From NCBI RefSeq assembly GCF_017498525.1, contig NZ_CP071796.1, forward strand, positions 3,534,001 through 3,598,000: a DNA stretch of 64,000 nucleotides, read 5' to 3'. The position numbers were made by a program, and so were the translations under genes. Source of the DNA: Ottowia testudinis. GTDB lineage: Bacteria; Pseudomonadota; Gammaproteobacteria; Burkholderiales; Burkholderiaceae_C. Below the pieces are notes generated by a model. That model was not told the origin of the DNA and searched no databases. It worked only from the letters and a program-made list of their open reading frames with translations. Positions 37,008 to 46,765 of this stretch are shown here, piece after piece (position 1 is the first letter of the stretch; each line of letters begins with the position of its first letter).

Positions 37008-38120
37008 ATGAACGCGCGCCGCCTGCTCGCCTTCGGCCTGGCCGTGCTGCTGGCGGCGGCCATTGGCGGCGGCATCTGGTATTCGCGCGGCGCCGTGCAG
37101 CTGGGCCAGCAGCAGCGCATCGAGGCGCAGCAGCAGGTCAGCGCGCGCGGCCTGATCGGCTCGGAAAAAGAAGCCTTCTTCAGCGACCCGCGCGTGCAAG
37201 CCGCACTCGCCAAACACAAGGTCAGCGTGACGGTGCAAAAAGCCGGCTCGCGCGCCATTGCCAGCGGCTACGACGCCAAGGCGTTCGACTTCGGCTTTCC
37301 TTCTGGCGCGCCCGCCGCCGCGCAGCTGAAGGCGGCGGCCAAGGCGGCCAACGTCTACAACCCGTTCTACACGCCGATCGTGCTGGCCAGCTGGCGGCCG
37401 ATCGCCGACATCCTGGTGGCCAACGGCATCGCCAGCAAGCAAGGCGACTTCTATTACGTGGCCAACCTGCCGGCGCTGATGCAGCTGGCGCAGGGCGGCA
37501 AGCGCTGGCGCGACCTGAAGGACAGCGGCGCCTTCGCCACCGCCAAGGCCGTGCTGCCCGCGTCCACCGACGTGCGCACCTCCAACAGCGCCGCCATGTA
37601 CCTGGCGCTGGCCAGCTACATCGCCAACGGCGAGCAAGTGGTGCAAAGCCAGGCCGAGGTGGACCAGGTGCTGCCGCTGGTGGCGCCGCTGTTTTTGCGC
37701 CAGGGCTTTCAGGAGAGTTCGTCGGCCGGGCCATTCGAGGACTACCTGGCGCTGGGCATGGGCAAGGCGCCGCTGCTGGTGGCGTACGAATCACAGTTGG
37801 TCGAATACTGGCTCAAGCACCCGGACAAGGCCAAGGGCGACATGGTGGTGCTCTACCCCAAGCCCACCCTCTACTCCAAGCACGTGCTGGTGCCCTACAC
37901 GCCCGCCGGCGAGCGCGTGGGCCAGCTGCTCGAATCCGACCCCGAACTGCGCCAGCTGGCGCACGCCTACGGCTTTCGCACCGGCGGCGACCAGCACGGC
38001 CCCGAAACCTGGGCGGGCCAGGGCGTGAAGGTGCCCGCGCAACTGGTCGACGTGATCGATCCGCCCAGCCAGGAGTGGCTGGAACGCCTGATCGTGGGCA
38101 TCGAGCAGCGCTTCAAGTGA
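37008..38120 (+). CDS. Membrane-anchored substrate-binding-like protein
   Basis: A 370-residue exported protein with an uncleaved or signal helix (LLAFGLAVLLAAAIGGGIWY) and a periplasmic domain. Its pattern recalls class II periplasmic binding proteins: FDFGFPSGAPAAAQLKA, NPFYTPIVLASWRPIADIL, TDVRTSNSAAMYLALASYI, APLLVAYESQLVEYWL, and VVLYPKPTLYSKHVLVPY, much like the second half of molybdate- or sulfate-type binders. It has no transporter genes beside it. It is the first of four plus-strand genes with TelA, a binding-domain/VWA lipoprotein and an XpaC-like protein. ATG 37008 is chosen because the membrane helix follows at once. Function unknown. Confidence 0.78.
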   Translation: MNARRLLAFGLAVLLAAAIGGGIWYSRGAVQLGQQQRIEAQQQVSARGLIGSEKEAFFSDPRVQAALAKHKVSVTVQKAGSRAIASGYDAKAFDFGFPSGAPAAAQLKAAAKAANVYNPFYTPIVLASWRPIADILVANGIASKQGDFYYVANLPALMQLAQGGKRWRDLKDSGAFATAKAVLPASTDVRTSNSAAMYLALASYIANGEQVVQSQAEVDQVLPLVAPLFLRQGFQESSSAGPFEDYLALGMGKAPLLVAYESQLVEYWLKHPDKAKGDMVVLYPKPTLYSKHVLVPYTPAGERVGQLLESDPELRQLAHAYGFRTGGDQHGPETWAGQGVKVPAQLVDVIDPPSQEWLERLIVGIEQRFK

Positions 38121-38133
38121 TTCAGCATGTTTT

Positions 38134-38178
38134 CGGCCCCTGGCGCTTGTGCATCAAGCGCAACCAGCTACTTTTTTA
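38134..38178 (-). repeat. REP-like palindrome, copy 9
   Basis: On the minus strand: AAAAAAGTAGCTGGTTGCGC, then TTGATGCACAAGCGCCAGGGG. It fills the gap upstream of telA and stops just before telA's ribosome site AGGAG. Confidence 0.75.
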
Positions 38179-38188
38179 GGAGCAATCC

Positions 38189-39427
38189 ATGACCGGCACC
38201 GCAGCACCGTCCGTCACCGAACCCCTCACCCCTCCGCAGACCTTCACGCTGGAGCCGCCCGGCCCCGCGCTGCCGGTGCCGGTCGAATCGGCCAGCGGCA
38301 AGGTACAGCTCAAGCCCGAGGACGTGGCCGCGCTCGACGCACAGGTGGCCGGCTTCATCGACACCATCACCGCCCACGGCAACCAGTCGCCCGAGTTCAA
38401 GGACGCCGTGCAGCGCATCCACAACATGGGCAGCACCGAGGTGCAAGCGGCCGCCGCCGTCTCCAACCGCATGCTCGACAAGCCGGTGCGCAGCATGGGC
38501 ACCGGCCTGTTCGACGAAGGCAGCACCATTGGCAAGAGCCTGATCGATCTGCGCCGCACCGTGGAAGACCTGGACCCGAGCAAGCAAGGCGATCTGTTTC
38601 AGCCGCGCAAGCTGCTGGGGCTGATTCCGTTCGGCAGCAAGCTGACCGACTACTTCGACAAGTACCAGTCCAGCCAGTCGCACCTGAACGCCATCATCGA
38701 ATCGCTGCACCACGGCAAGGACGAGCTGCAACGCGACAACGCCGCCATTGAGCAGGAAAAAGCCAACCTGTGGCAGCTGATGGAGCGGCTGGAGAAATAC
38801 ATCCACATCGGCAAGAAGCTCGACGGCGCGCTGGAAGCCAAGGCCGCCGAGCTGGACGCGAGCGACCCCGACAAGGCCCGCGTGGTGCGCGAGGACATGC
38901 TGTTCTACACGCGCCAGAAGGTGACCGACCTGCTGACGCAAATGGCCGTCAACGTGCAGGGCTACCTGGCGCTGGACCTGGTGCGCAAGAACAACCTGGA
39001 GCTGATCAAGGGCGTGGACCGCGCCACCACCACCACCGTGTCGGCGCTGCGCACGGCGGTGATCGTGGCGCAGGCGCTGGCCAACCAGAAGCTGGTGCTC
39101 GACCAGATCACGGCGCTGAACACCACCACCGGCAACCTGATCGAGAACACCAGCGTGCTGCTGCGCAAGCAAAGCGCGCAGATCCACGAGCAGGCGGCCA
39201 GCGGCACCATCGAGATCGGCAAGCTGCAGCGCGCGTTCGAGAACGTGTACCAGACCATGGACGCTATGGCCGACTTCAAGGTCAAGGCACTGGCCAACAT
39301 GCAGAGAACGGTGGACACCCTCAGCACCGAGGTCGAAAAGTCCAAGACCTACCTCGAAAAAACCCGCCGTGCCGAAGCCAAGGAAGCCTTGCTGGCGCAC
39401 GCGGGAAGCGATGAGGTGCGCCTGTAG
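38189..39427 (+). CDS. telA: TelA-family (toxic anion resistance) protein
   Basis: A 412-residue cytoplasmic protein of the TelA/KlaA family, linked to tellurite and other stress resistance, mechanism unknown. It is mostly helical and coiled. Family stretches are LLGLIPFGSKLTDYFDKYQSSQSHLN, the LRRDNAAIEQEK-like region (QRDNAAIEQEKANLW), LTQMAVNVQGYLALDLVRKNNLELIKGV, and TTVSALRTAVIVAQALANQKLVLDQITALNTTT. The C-terminal helix carries MADFKVKALANMQRTVDTL. AGGAG before the ATG is a strong ribosome site. It is the second gene of the four-gene module; pairing of TelA with XpaC-like proteins is known in other bacteria. Confidence 0.93.
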   Translation: MTGTAAPSVTEPLTPPQTFTLEPPGPALPVPVESASGKVQLKPEDVAALDAQVAGFIDTITAHGNQSPEFKDAVQRIHNMGSTEVQAAAAVSNRMLDKPVRSMGTGLFDEGSTIGKSLIDLRRTVEDLDPSKQGDLFQPRKLLGLIPFGSKLTDYFDKYQSSQSHLNAIIESLHHGKDELQRDNAAIEQEKANLWQLMERLEKYIHIGKKLDGALEAKAAELDASDPDKARVVREDMLFYTRQKVTDLLTQMAVNVQGYLALDLVRKNNLELIKGVDRATTTTVSALRTAVIVAQALANQKLVLDQITALNTTTGNLIENTSVLLRKQSAQIHEQAASGTIEIGKLQRAFENVYQTMDAMADFKVKALANMQRTVDTLSTEVEKSKTYLEKTRRAEAKEALLAHAGSDEVRL

Positions 39428-39488
39428 ATGAACCGCGGGCGCTCTTGAGCCGATGCAAGTTCACATGCCAAGCGAAAGGCGCGATGCC

Positions 39489-41135
39489 ATGAACACCCGC
39501 ACGTCCCGCTTTGCGGCGAAGGCTGCCATGGCCGGTTTCATTCGAAGAATCGGCATCGCCGGGTGCGTGATGGCGTTGGTCGGCCTGGCGGCCTGCGATC
39601 CGCCGAAGGACGCCGGCGCGCCCCACACGCGCGCCGCGCAGCCCGCCAACGCCACGACACCACCCGCGCGCCCCTTCACCGTGCTGGCCGGCTCCGAGCT
39701 GAAAGACGTGGCGCCAGCCCTGGAGCAGGCCGCGCGCGCGGCCGGCGTGCAGCTGCAATTGAGCTACGCCGGCACGCTCGACATGGTCGAGCGCGTCAAC
39801 GGCGGCGAGGCGTTCGACGCCATTCTGCCGCCCAACGGCGCCTACCCCGCGCTGGCGCTGGCCGCCAAGCCGGTGGCGCGCGAAAAGCTGTTTTATTCGC
39901 GCGTGGCCCTGGGCGTGAAACCCGCCGTGCTGCAAAAGCTGGGCTGGGCGAATGCGCCGCCCACCTGGGCCGACATTGCGCGCGCCGCCGCCGCCGGCCA
40001 GTTGCGCTACGGCATGACCAACCCCACCACGTCCAACACCGGCATGAGCGCGCTGTTCGCCGTAGCCTCGGCGGCGGCGGGCAAGACGGAAGACCTGAGC
40101 GCGCAGGAAATCAAGTCCGACGTGCTGAAGAACTTTCTGAAAGGCCAGCAGCTCACCGCCGGCAGTTCGGGCTGGCTGGCCGAGGCCTTTGCGCGTGACC
40201 CGTCGGCGGTGGATGCGCTGGTCAATTACGAGGCCGTGATCCTGCGCCTGAACCCGCAGCTGCCGAAAGACCAGCAACTCGCGCTGGTGTACCCGCGCGA
40301 CGGCGTCATCACCGCCGACTACCCGCTGATGCTGCTGAAAGCCGACCAGCGCGCTGCCTTCGACGCGCTGGTGGCGCAGATCAAGGCGCCCGCGTTCCAG
40401 GGCGAGCCGCTGCGCCAGGCTTTCCTGCGCCCCGCCAACCCCGACGCGCAGGCCAACCCCGCACTGCCCGCCGGCGCCGTGGCCGAGCTGGCCTTTCCCA
40501 ACCGGCTGGAGGTGATCGACGCCGTGCTGATGGCCTACCAGAGCGATCTGCGGCGGCCCGCCACGTCCATCTTCGTGCTCGACACCAGCGGCTCGATGCG
40601 CGGGCAGCGGCTGGCCGACATGCAGCAGGCGCTCAAGCTGCTGTCGGGCGCGCAAGCCGGCGCCGCCAGCCAGCGCTACGCGGCCTTTCAGGCGCGCGAG
40701 CGGGTCACGCTGATTCCGTTCTGGGACACCGTGGGCAAGCCGGTGCACATCGCCTTCACGCCCGACACGCTGGCGCAAAGCCGCCGGCAGATCGCCGATT
40801 ACGCCGACCAGCTCAAGGCCGATGGCGGCACCGCCATTTACGACGCGCTGACCCAGGCCGCGCGGCTGGCGCGCGACGACCTGCGGCGCGACCCCGACCG
40901 CTTCGTCAGCATCGTGCTGCTGACCGATGGCGAGAACAACCGGGGCCGCAGCTTCGAGCAGTTTGCGAAGGATCAGCGCGCGCAATCGCCCATGGTGCGC
41001 GTGTTTCCCATCATGTTTGGCGAAGCCGCGCCGCACGAGATGGAGCAGTTGGCCGAGCTGACGCACGGCCGCGTGTTCGATGCCCGCAAGACCGCGCTGG
41101 CGCAGGTGTTCAAGGAAATTCGCGGGTATCAGTAG
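39489..41135 (+). CDS. Lipoprotein with substrate-binding and VWA domains
   Basis: A 548-residue protein. The signal peptide ends in the lipobox GLAAC, so it is probably a lipoprotein. Residues about 40-330 form a binding-protein-like domain (FTVLAGSELKDVAPALEQAA, FDAILPPNGAYPALAL, YGMTNPTTSNTGMSALF, YPRDGVITADYPLMLL). Residues about 355-548 form a VWA domain with a complete metal site: Asp365-x-Ser-x-Ser (DTSGSMRG), Thr448 (GGTAIYD) and Asp480 (LTDGENN). ATG 39489 is chosen because AAAGG precedes it at a good distance; two earlier in-frame ATGs lack this. Proteins with this two-domain build also occur in actinobacteria. It is third in the TelA module. Confidence 0.88.
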   Translation: MNTRTSRFAAKAAMAGFIRRIGIAGCVMALVGLAACDPPKDAGAPHTRAAQPANATTPPARPFTVLAGSELKDVAPALEQAARAAGVQLQLSYAGTLDMVERVNGGEAFDAILPPNGAYPALALAAKPVAREKLFYSRVALGVKPAVLQKLGWANAPPTWADIARAAAAGQLRYGMTNPTTSNTGMSALFAVASAAAGKTEDLSAQEIKSDVLKNFLKGQQLTAGSSGWLAEAFARDPSAVDALVNYEAVILRLNPQLPKDQQLALVYPRDGVITADYPLMLLKADQRAAFDALVAQIKAPAFQGEPLRQAFLRPANPDAQANPALPAGAVAELAFPNRLEVIDAVLMAYQSDLRRPATSIFVLDTSGSMRGQRLADMQQALKLLSGAQAGAASQRYAAFQARERVTLIPFWDTVGKPVHIAFTPDTLAQSRRQIADYADQLKADGGTAIYDALTQAARLARDDLRRDPDRFVSIVLLTDGENNRGRSFEQFAKDQRAQSPMVRVFPIMFGEAAPHEMEQLAELTHGRVFDARKTALAQVFKEIRGYQ

Positions 41136-41171
41136 AAAAAAGCACGCGAACCCTTCGCGTCCGGCCGCCTC

Positions 41172-41798
41172 ATGCAAGCCCTGCAACTGTTCTTCTACGG
41201 CAACCCCAACCTGGCCGGCATGGCGCTGGCGCTGCTGGGGCCGCTGCTGCTGGTGGCGGGGGTCATCGGCCCCGGCTGGCTGTGGATCACGGCCGGGCTG
41301 TACGCGGTGGGCCATTTGCTGGGCCGCGCGCTCACGCCGCGCGCCACGCGCTTCGAGGTGGCGCTGCAAAACCGCTATTCGGCCGACGAAATCCGCGCCC
41401 GGCTGGCCGCGCTGCTGGCCCAGGCGCGCCCCGTGCTGCCGGCCGAGATGATGCAGACGCTGGAGCGCGTGCAGGCGGCGGTGCACGAGGTGCTGCCCGC
41501 CCTGGCCGCCGCCGGCCCCAGCTTCGACGAGGGCCTGTTCACCGTGCGCGAGACCGTGCTGCGCTACCTGCCCGAAACCCTGTCGCGCTACGCCGCGCTG
41601 CCGCCCGTGTACCGCACCACCCACGTGGTGCAAAACGGCCAGACGCCCCGGCAGATACTGGCCGAGCAGCTCTCATTGCTGGAGCAGCAGATGAACCAGG
41701 TGGTGGCCAACGTCGCCGCCAGCGACACCCAGGCGCTGCTGGCCAATGGGCGCTTCTTGAAAGACAAGTTCGAGCGGCCCGACTTTCTGCCCGCGTGA
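41172..41798 (+). CDS. XpaC-like membrane protein
   Basis: A 208-residue protein. Two N-terminal membrane helices (LAGMALALLGPLLLVAGVIG and WLWITAGLYAVGHLLG) are followed by a helical cytoplasmic part. The end, LAEQLSLLEQQMNQVV then ALLANGRFLKDKFER, matches the C-terminal pattern of XpaC-type proteins (annotated as 5-bromo-4-chloroindolyl phosphate hydrolysis proteins). XpaC and TelA homologues are neighbours in Bacillus, which supports the call. No clear ribosome site precedes the ATG, so it may be translated by coupling with the VWA gene 36 bases upstream. Enzymatic activity has not been shown for the family to my knowledge. Confidence 0.72.
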   Translation: MQALQLFFYGNPNLAGMALALLGPLLLVAGVIGPGWLWITAGLYAVGHLLGRALTPRATRFEVALQNRYSADEIRARLAALLAQARPVLPAEMMQTLERVQAAVHEVLPALAAAGPSFDEGLFTVRETVLRYLPETLSRYAALPPVYRTTHVVQNGQTPRQILAEQLSLLEQQMNQVVANVAASDTQALLANGRFLKDKFERPDFLPA

Positions 41799-41953
41799 GC
41801 GCTGACTAACCCGCGCGGGTATTCCCTGAGCCGCCTCGCGCGCGCCAGCGGTGGCCTGCACGCAAAATGACGGTGCAGTGACATTACGGTGTCACACAGC
41901 TTCGCCAAGCTCCACGCTTTGTTGTTTCACGCCAACCTATTAGAGGGATTTCC

Positions 41954-43267
41954 ATGTCAATTCGACGCTTTGCCCTGGCCGCCACCGCCGTGGCCGCCTT
42001 CACCGCCCTGCCTGCCCACGCCCAGACCGAGATCCAGTGGTGGCACTCGATGGGTGGCGCCCTGGGTGAATGGGTGAACGACCTGGCCAAGGAATTCAAC
42101 GCCAGCCAGAGCGCGTACAAGGTCACGCCCACCTTCAAGGGCAGCTACAACGAATCCATGACCGCCGCCATCGCCGCCTTCCGCGCCGGCAATGCGCCGC
42201 ACATCCTGCAGGTGTTCGAGGTCGGCACCGCCACCATGATGGCCAGCAAAGGCGCCATCAAGCCGGTGGGCGAGGTGATGAAGCAGGCCGGCGTGCCCTT
42301 CGACCCCGGCGCCTACGTGCCCGCCGTGGCCGGCTACTACACCGCGCCCAATGGGCAGATGCTGAGCTTTCCGTTCAACAGCTCGACGCCGGTGTTCCAC
42401 TACAACAAGGACGCCTTCAAGGCCGCCGGCCTCGACCCCGAGAAGCCGCCTACGACCTGGCCCGAGGTGGCCAGCGCCGCCGCCAAGCTGAAGGCCGCCG
42501 GCCACAAGTGCCCGTTCACTACCAGCTGGATCAGCTGGACCCAGCTGGAGAGCTTCAGCGCCTGGCACAACGTGCTGTTCTCGTCGCAGAACAACGGCTT
42601 TGGCGGCCTGGGCACGCGCCTGCAGTTCAACACGCCGCTGCACGTGCGCCACATCGAGAACCTGGGCAACATGGCCAAGCAGGGCCTGTTCGTCTACAAG
42701 GGACGCGGCAACGCGGCCGATGCCACGTTTGTATCGGGCGAATGCGCCATGATGACCGGCTCGTCGGCGCTGTACGGCAACGTCACGCGCAACGGCAAGT
42801 TCGCCTACGGCATCGGCACCCTGCCCTATTACCCCGACGTGCCCGGCGCGCCGCAGAACACCGTCATCGGCGGGGCCAGTTTGTGGGTGATGGCGGGCAA
42901 GAAGCCGGACGAATACAAGGGCATTGGCCAGTTCTTCGCCTACCTGAGCCAGCCCGAGGTGGCCGCCAAGAGCCACCAGCGCACCGGCTACCTGCCGGTG
43001 ACCAAGGCCGCGTTCGAGCTGACCGACAAATCGGGCTTCTACAAGAAAAACCCCGGCACGGATGTGAGCGTGACGCAGATGATCCGCAAGACCACCGACA
43101 AGTCGCGCGGCGTGCGCCTGGGCAACTTCGTGCAGATCCGCACCATCATCGACGAGGAGATGGAAGGCGTGTGGGGCGGCAAGAAAGGTGCCAAGGAGGC
43201 GCTGGACGCGGCCGTGCAGCGCGGCAACGAGCAGTTGGAGCGCTTCCAGAAAGCCAACCGGGGTTGA
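41954..43267 (+). CDS. ugpB: sn-Glycerol-3-phosphate ABC transporter, binding protein
   Basis: The periplasmic receptor for glycerol-3-phosphate and its diesters, 437 residues. The signal peptide MSIRRFALAATAVAAFTALP ends at AHA. The mature start, QTEIQWWHSMGGALGEWVND, is close to that of other UgpB proteins, followed by YKVTPTFKGSYNESMTAAIAAFR in order. GTLPYYPDVPGAPQNTVIGGASLWVMAGK and TGYLPVTKAAFELT are also typical. GAGG before the ATG gives a ribosome site. It is first of the ugpBAECQ cluster; a REP-like palindrome separates it from ugpA. Confidence 0.96.
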   Translation: MSIRRFALAATAVAAFTALPAHAQTEIQWWHSMGGALGEWVNDLAKEFNASQSAYKVTPTFKGSYNESMTAAIAAFRAGNAPHILQVFEVGTATMMASKGAIKPVGEVMKQAGVPFDPGAYVPAVAGYYTAPNGQMLSFPFNSSTPVFHYNKDAFKAAGLDPEKPPTTWPEVASAAAKLKAAGHKCPFTTSWISWTQLESFSAWHNVLFSSQNNGFGGLGTRLQFNTPLHVRHIENLGNMAKQGLFVYKGRGNAADATFVSGECAMMTGSSALYGNVTRNGKFAYGIGTLPYYPDVPGAPQNTVIGGASLWVMAGKKPDEYKGIGQFFAYLSQPEVAAKSHQRTGYLPVTKAAFELTDKSGFYKKNPGTDVSVTQMIRKTTDKSRGVRLGNFVQIRTIIDEEMEGVWGGKKGAKEALDAAVQRGNEQLERFQKANRG

Positions 43268-43320
43268 TGGCCCCAGGCCCGGCGGCAGGCGCCGCCGGGC
43301 CTGGCGACTTGAGCGTCGAA

Positions 43321-43368
43321 TCGGCCTCTCGCGCTTGTCTATCCAGCGCAAGCAGCTATTGTTTTCGC
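43321..43368 (-). repeat. REP-like palindrome, copy 10
   Basis: On the minus strand: AAAACAATAGCTGCTTGCGC, then TGGATAGACAAGCGCGAGAGGC. It lies in the 140-base gap between ugpB and ugpA. Confidence 0.8.
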
Positions 43369-43409
43369 AGCAAAAGCCACGGGCCGTGCCGGCCCCATAA
43401 TCGCCCCCC

Positions 43410-44291
43410 ATGGAAAAGCGCGTCCGCTTCAAATCCGCTTGGCTGCCCTGGCTGCTGATCGCGCCGCAGATGGCGATCGTGCTTGTCTTCTTTTTCTGGC
43501 CCGCCGCCCAGGCGCTGTACCAGAGCGTGCTGCAGGAAGACGCCTTCGGCACCAGCCGCGAGTTCGTCGGCCTGGCCAATTTCGAGCGCCTGTTCAGCGA
43601 TCCGGGCTACCTTGCCTCGTTCCGCATCACCGCGCTGTTCTCGGCGCTGGTGGCCGTCATCGGCATCAGCGTGGCGCTGGTGCTGGCCGTCATGGCCAAC
43701 CGCGTGGTGCGCGGCGCCACGGTCTACAAGACACTGCTGATCTGGCCCTATGCCGTGGCGCCCGTGGTGGCGGGCGTGCTGTGGCTAATGATGTTCGCCT
43801 CGCCCTGGGGCGTGGTGTCGTATGCGCTGCAGGCCATGGGCTTTCAGTGGAACCACCTGCTCAACCCCAACCACGCCATGGCGCTGATCGTGATCGCGGC
43901 GGTGTGGAAGCAGATTTCGTACAACTTCCTGTTCTTTCTGGCGGGCCTGCAATCCATCCCCAACGCCGTGATCGAGGCCGCCACCATCGACGGTGCGTCG
44001 CCCTGGCGGCGCTTTTGGACCATCGTGTTCCCGCTGCTGTCGCCCACCACCTTCTTTTTGCTGGTGATGAACGTCATCTACGCCTTCTTCGACACCTTCG
44101 CCATCGTCGATGCCGCCACCCACGGCGGCCCGGGCAAGGACACGGCCATCCTGGTCTACAAGGTGTATTACGACGGCTTCAAGGCGCTGGACATGGGGGG
44201 CTCGGCCGCCCAGTCGGTGGTGCTGATGGCGATCGTGATTGTGCTCACCGTCTTTCAATTTCGGTTTGTTGAGAAGAAGGTGCAGTATTAA
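43410..44291 (+). CDS. ugpA: sn-Glycerol-3-phosphate ABC transporter permease UgpA
   Basis: A 293-residue inner-membrane permease, half of the Ugp channel. Six helices are visible, beginning [21 protein letters not shown]. The substrate-side loop has [27 protein letters not shown] in family order. The EAA-type loop that touches the ATPase reads [23 protein letters not shown]. It runs with UgpE, UgpB and UgpC. A long inverted repeat begins five bases after its stop. Confidence 0.96.
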   Translation: MEKRVRFKSAWLPWLLIAPQMAIVLVFFFWPAAQALYQSVLQEDAFGTSREFVGLANFERLFSDPGYLASFRITALFSALVAVIGISVALVLAVMANRVVRGATVYKTLLIWPYAVAPVVAGVLWLMMFASPWGVVSYALQAMGFQWNHLLNPNHAMALIVIAAVWKQISYNFLFFLAGLQSIPNAVIEAATIDGASPWRRFWTIVFPLLSPTTFFLLVMNVIYAFFDTFAIVDAATHGGPGKDTAILVYKVYYDGFKALDMGGSAAQSVVLMAIVIVLTVFQFRFVEKKVQY

Positions 44292-44295
44292 TACC

Positions 44296-44395
44296 TTTGA
44301 ACGCAAAGGGCGCAGAGGTTTCGCAGAAATCGCAAAAAAATAATTTGGTTTTCTTCTGCATCTTTTGCGAAATCTCTGCGCCCTTTGCGTTCAAA
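44296..44395. repeat. GCGTTC-type long hairpin between ugpA and ugpE
   Basis: About 30 bases starting TTTGAACGCAAAGGGCGCAG are almost the exact reverse complement of the last 30, ending CTGCGCCCTTTGCGTTCAAA, with a 40-base AT-rich middle that also partly pairs. The RNA would fold into a long hairpin. It is the same family as the elements at 45282 and 4565. Confidence 0.8.
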
Positions 44396-44412
44396 AATAG
44401 GCATTCAAAACC

Positions 44413-45270
44413 ATGATGATCGAACGCCGCCCCGTCCTCGACTTCGTGTCGCACGCCGTGCTGATTCTTGGCGTGGTCATCGTCGCCTTTCCGGTCTACC
44501 TGGCCTTCATCGCCAGCACGCAGACGGCGCGCGAGATTGCCACCAGCCACCCCATGTCGCTGCTGCCGGGTGGCAACTTGATCAACAGTTATCAGCTCGC
44601 GCTGTGGGGCGGCAAGGTGGAAGGCGGCGGCACCATCGCCGCCGGCTGGCCCATGCTGTGGACCAGCTTCGTCATGGCGATGGTGATCGCGCTCGGCAAG
44701 ATCGCCATCTCGCTGCTGTCGGCCTTTGCGCTGGTGTACTTTCGCTTTCCGTTCCGCGGCCTGGTGTTCTGGCTGATCTTCATCACGCTGATGCTGCCGG
44801 TGGAAGTGCGCATTGGGCCGACGTATCAGGTCATTTCTGATTTGAAAATGTTGAACAGTTATGCGGGCCTGACGGTGCCGCTGATTGCTTCGGCCACGGC
44901 CACGTTTTTATTCCGCCAATTCTTTTTAACCGTGCCCGACGAGCTGGCCGAGGCCGCCCGCATTGACGGCGCCGGGCCGATGCGCTTTTTCAAGGATATT
45001 CTGCTGCCGCTGTCCAAAACCAGCATGGCGGCGCTGTTCGTGATTCAGTTCATCTACGGCTGGAACCAGTACCTGTGGCCGCTGATCGTGACCACCAGCG
45101 AAGACATGTACCCCATCGTGCTGGGCATCAAGCGCGCCATTTTTGGCGAGATTTACGTCGAATGGAACGTGGTGATGGCCACCGCCATTTTGGCCATGCT
45201 GCCGCCGGCGCTGGTGGTGATGCTGATGCAGAAATGGTTTGTGAAGGGCCTGGTGGATACGGAAAAATAA
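44413..45270 (+). CDS. ugpE: sn-Glycerol-3-phosphate ABC transporter permease UgpE
   Basis: The second Ugp permease, 285 residues with six helices ([20 protein letters not shown] first). [18 protein letters not shown] is a UgpE-type stretch. [30 protein letters not shown] precedes the ATPase-contact loop [25 protein letters not shown]. Two ATG codons in tandem start the gene; no ribosome site is obvious, and the start lies 17 bases after a long hairpin element. A sister hairpin follows the stop. Confidence 0.96.
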   Translation: MMIERRPVLDFVSHAVLILGVVIVAFPVYLAFIASTQTAREIATSHPMSLLPGGNLINSYQLALWGGKVEGGGTIAAGWPMLWTSFVMAMVIALGKIAISLLSAFALVYFRFPFRGLVFWLIFITLMLPVEVRIGPTYQVISDLKMLNSYAGLTVPLIASATATFLFRQFFLTVPDELAEAARIDGAGPMRFFKDILLPLSKTSMAALFVIQFIYGWNQYLWPLIVTTSEDMYPIVLGIKRAIFGEIYVEWNVVMATAILAMLPPALVVMLMQKWFVKGLVDTEK

Positions 45271-45281
45271 AACCAATACCC

Positions 45282-45379
45282 TTGAACGCAGAGGGCGCAA
45301 AGGCTTCGCAGAAGTCGCAAAAAATACCTTGATTTTCTTCTGCGTCCTCTGCGAAACCTCTGCGCCCTTTGCGTTCAAA
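45282..45379. repeat. GCGTTC-type long hairpin between ugpE and ugpC
   Basis: TTGAACGCAGAGGGCGCAAA at the left pairs with CTGCGCCCTTTGCGTTCAA at the right, and GCTTCGCAGAAGTCGCAAAA pairs with TTCTTCTGCGTCCTCTGCGA less exactly. It is close in sequence and position to the element between ugpA and ugpE. The 12 bases after it lead to the ugpC ATG. Confidence 0.8.
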
Positions 45380-45391
45380 AATTGACTTCTC

Positions 45392-46414
<1,023 letters not shown>

Positions 46415-46416
46415 CG

Positions 46417-46472
46417 GCAACTACTGTTTTGATAGCTGCTCGCGCTTGACCCGCCAGCGCTGAACGCCGATT
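46417..46472 (+). repeat. REP-like palindrome, copy 11
   Basis: CAACTACTGTTTTGATAGCT, then GCTCGCGCTTGACCCGCCAGCGCTG. The right arm is partly lost. It lies between ugpC and the alcohol-dehydrogenase remnant. Confidence 0.75.
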
Positions 46473-46477
46473 TGACC

Positions 46478-46714
46478 ATGAAAGCAGCCTTCCTCACCGG
46501 GCATGACGCCAATGAGGTGGTGAACGGGGAAGCGCCCCAGCCAGCGTGCGCACCGGGCGACGTGCGCGTGCGGCTGCACACCGCCATGCTCAACCGGTTC
46601 GAATCCGGGGCGCAGTTCGGCAAAATCGCGCTGGCGATCAAGTGGGTTGTCGAAATACCCGTCAGAACCTCCCTTTGTCCCCGCATGTTCTTGCTCAACA
46701 GCTATAGTTTTTGA
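46478..46714 (+). pseudogene. Remnant of a zinc-type alcohol dehydrogenase/quinone oxidoreductase
   Basis: A 78-codon frame whose first 43 residues look like the N-terminus of an MDR-family dehydrogenase (MKAAFLTGHDANEVV, APGDVRVRLHTAMLNR). It then jumps to SGAQFGKIALAI, which resembles the last residues of the same family. That suggests an internal deletion of most of the gene that joined its two ends. The remaining 22 residues are unrelated and end in a half copy of the REP-like repeat. It cannot encode an active enzyme. Confidence 0.65.
46697..46714 (-). repeat. Half REP-like element
   Basis: AACAGCTATAGTTTTTGA matches only the outer shoulder of the family (minus-strand TCAAAAACTATAGCTGTT). 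With copy 11 it brackets the dehydrogenase remnant. Confidence 0.55.
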
Positions 46715-46765
46715 TGCAATCGAACCGGGGCGACCCTCCCCAGATCCACAGCACCACCCTCGCCC

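Noticed and set aside
39321-41633. 770-residue open frame on the minus strand opposite the VWA and XpaC-like genes
   Set aside because: Low-complexity His/Gln/Arg/Gly composition with no motifs; the plus-strand genes have clear domains and ribosome sites.
41957-43579. 540-residue open frame on the minus strand opposite ugpB
   Set aside because: Antisense shadow without motifs; UgpB is unambiguous.
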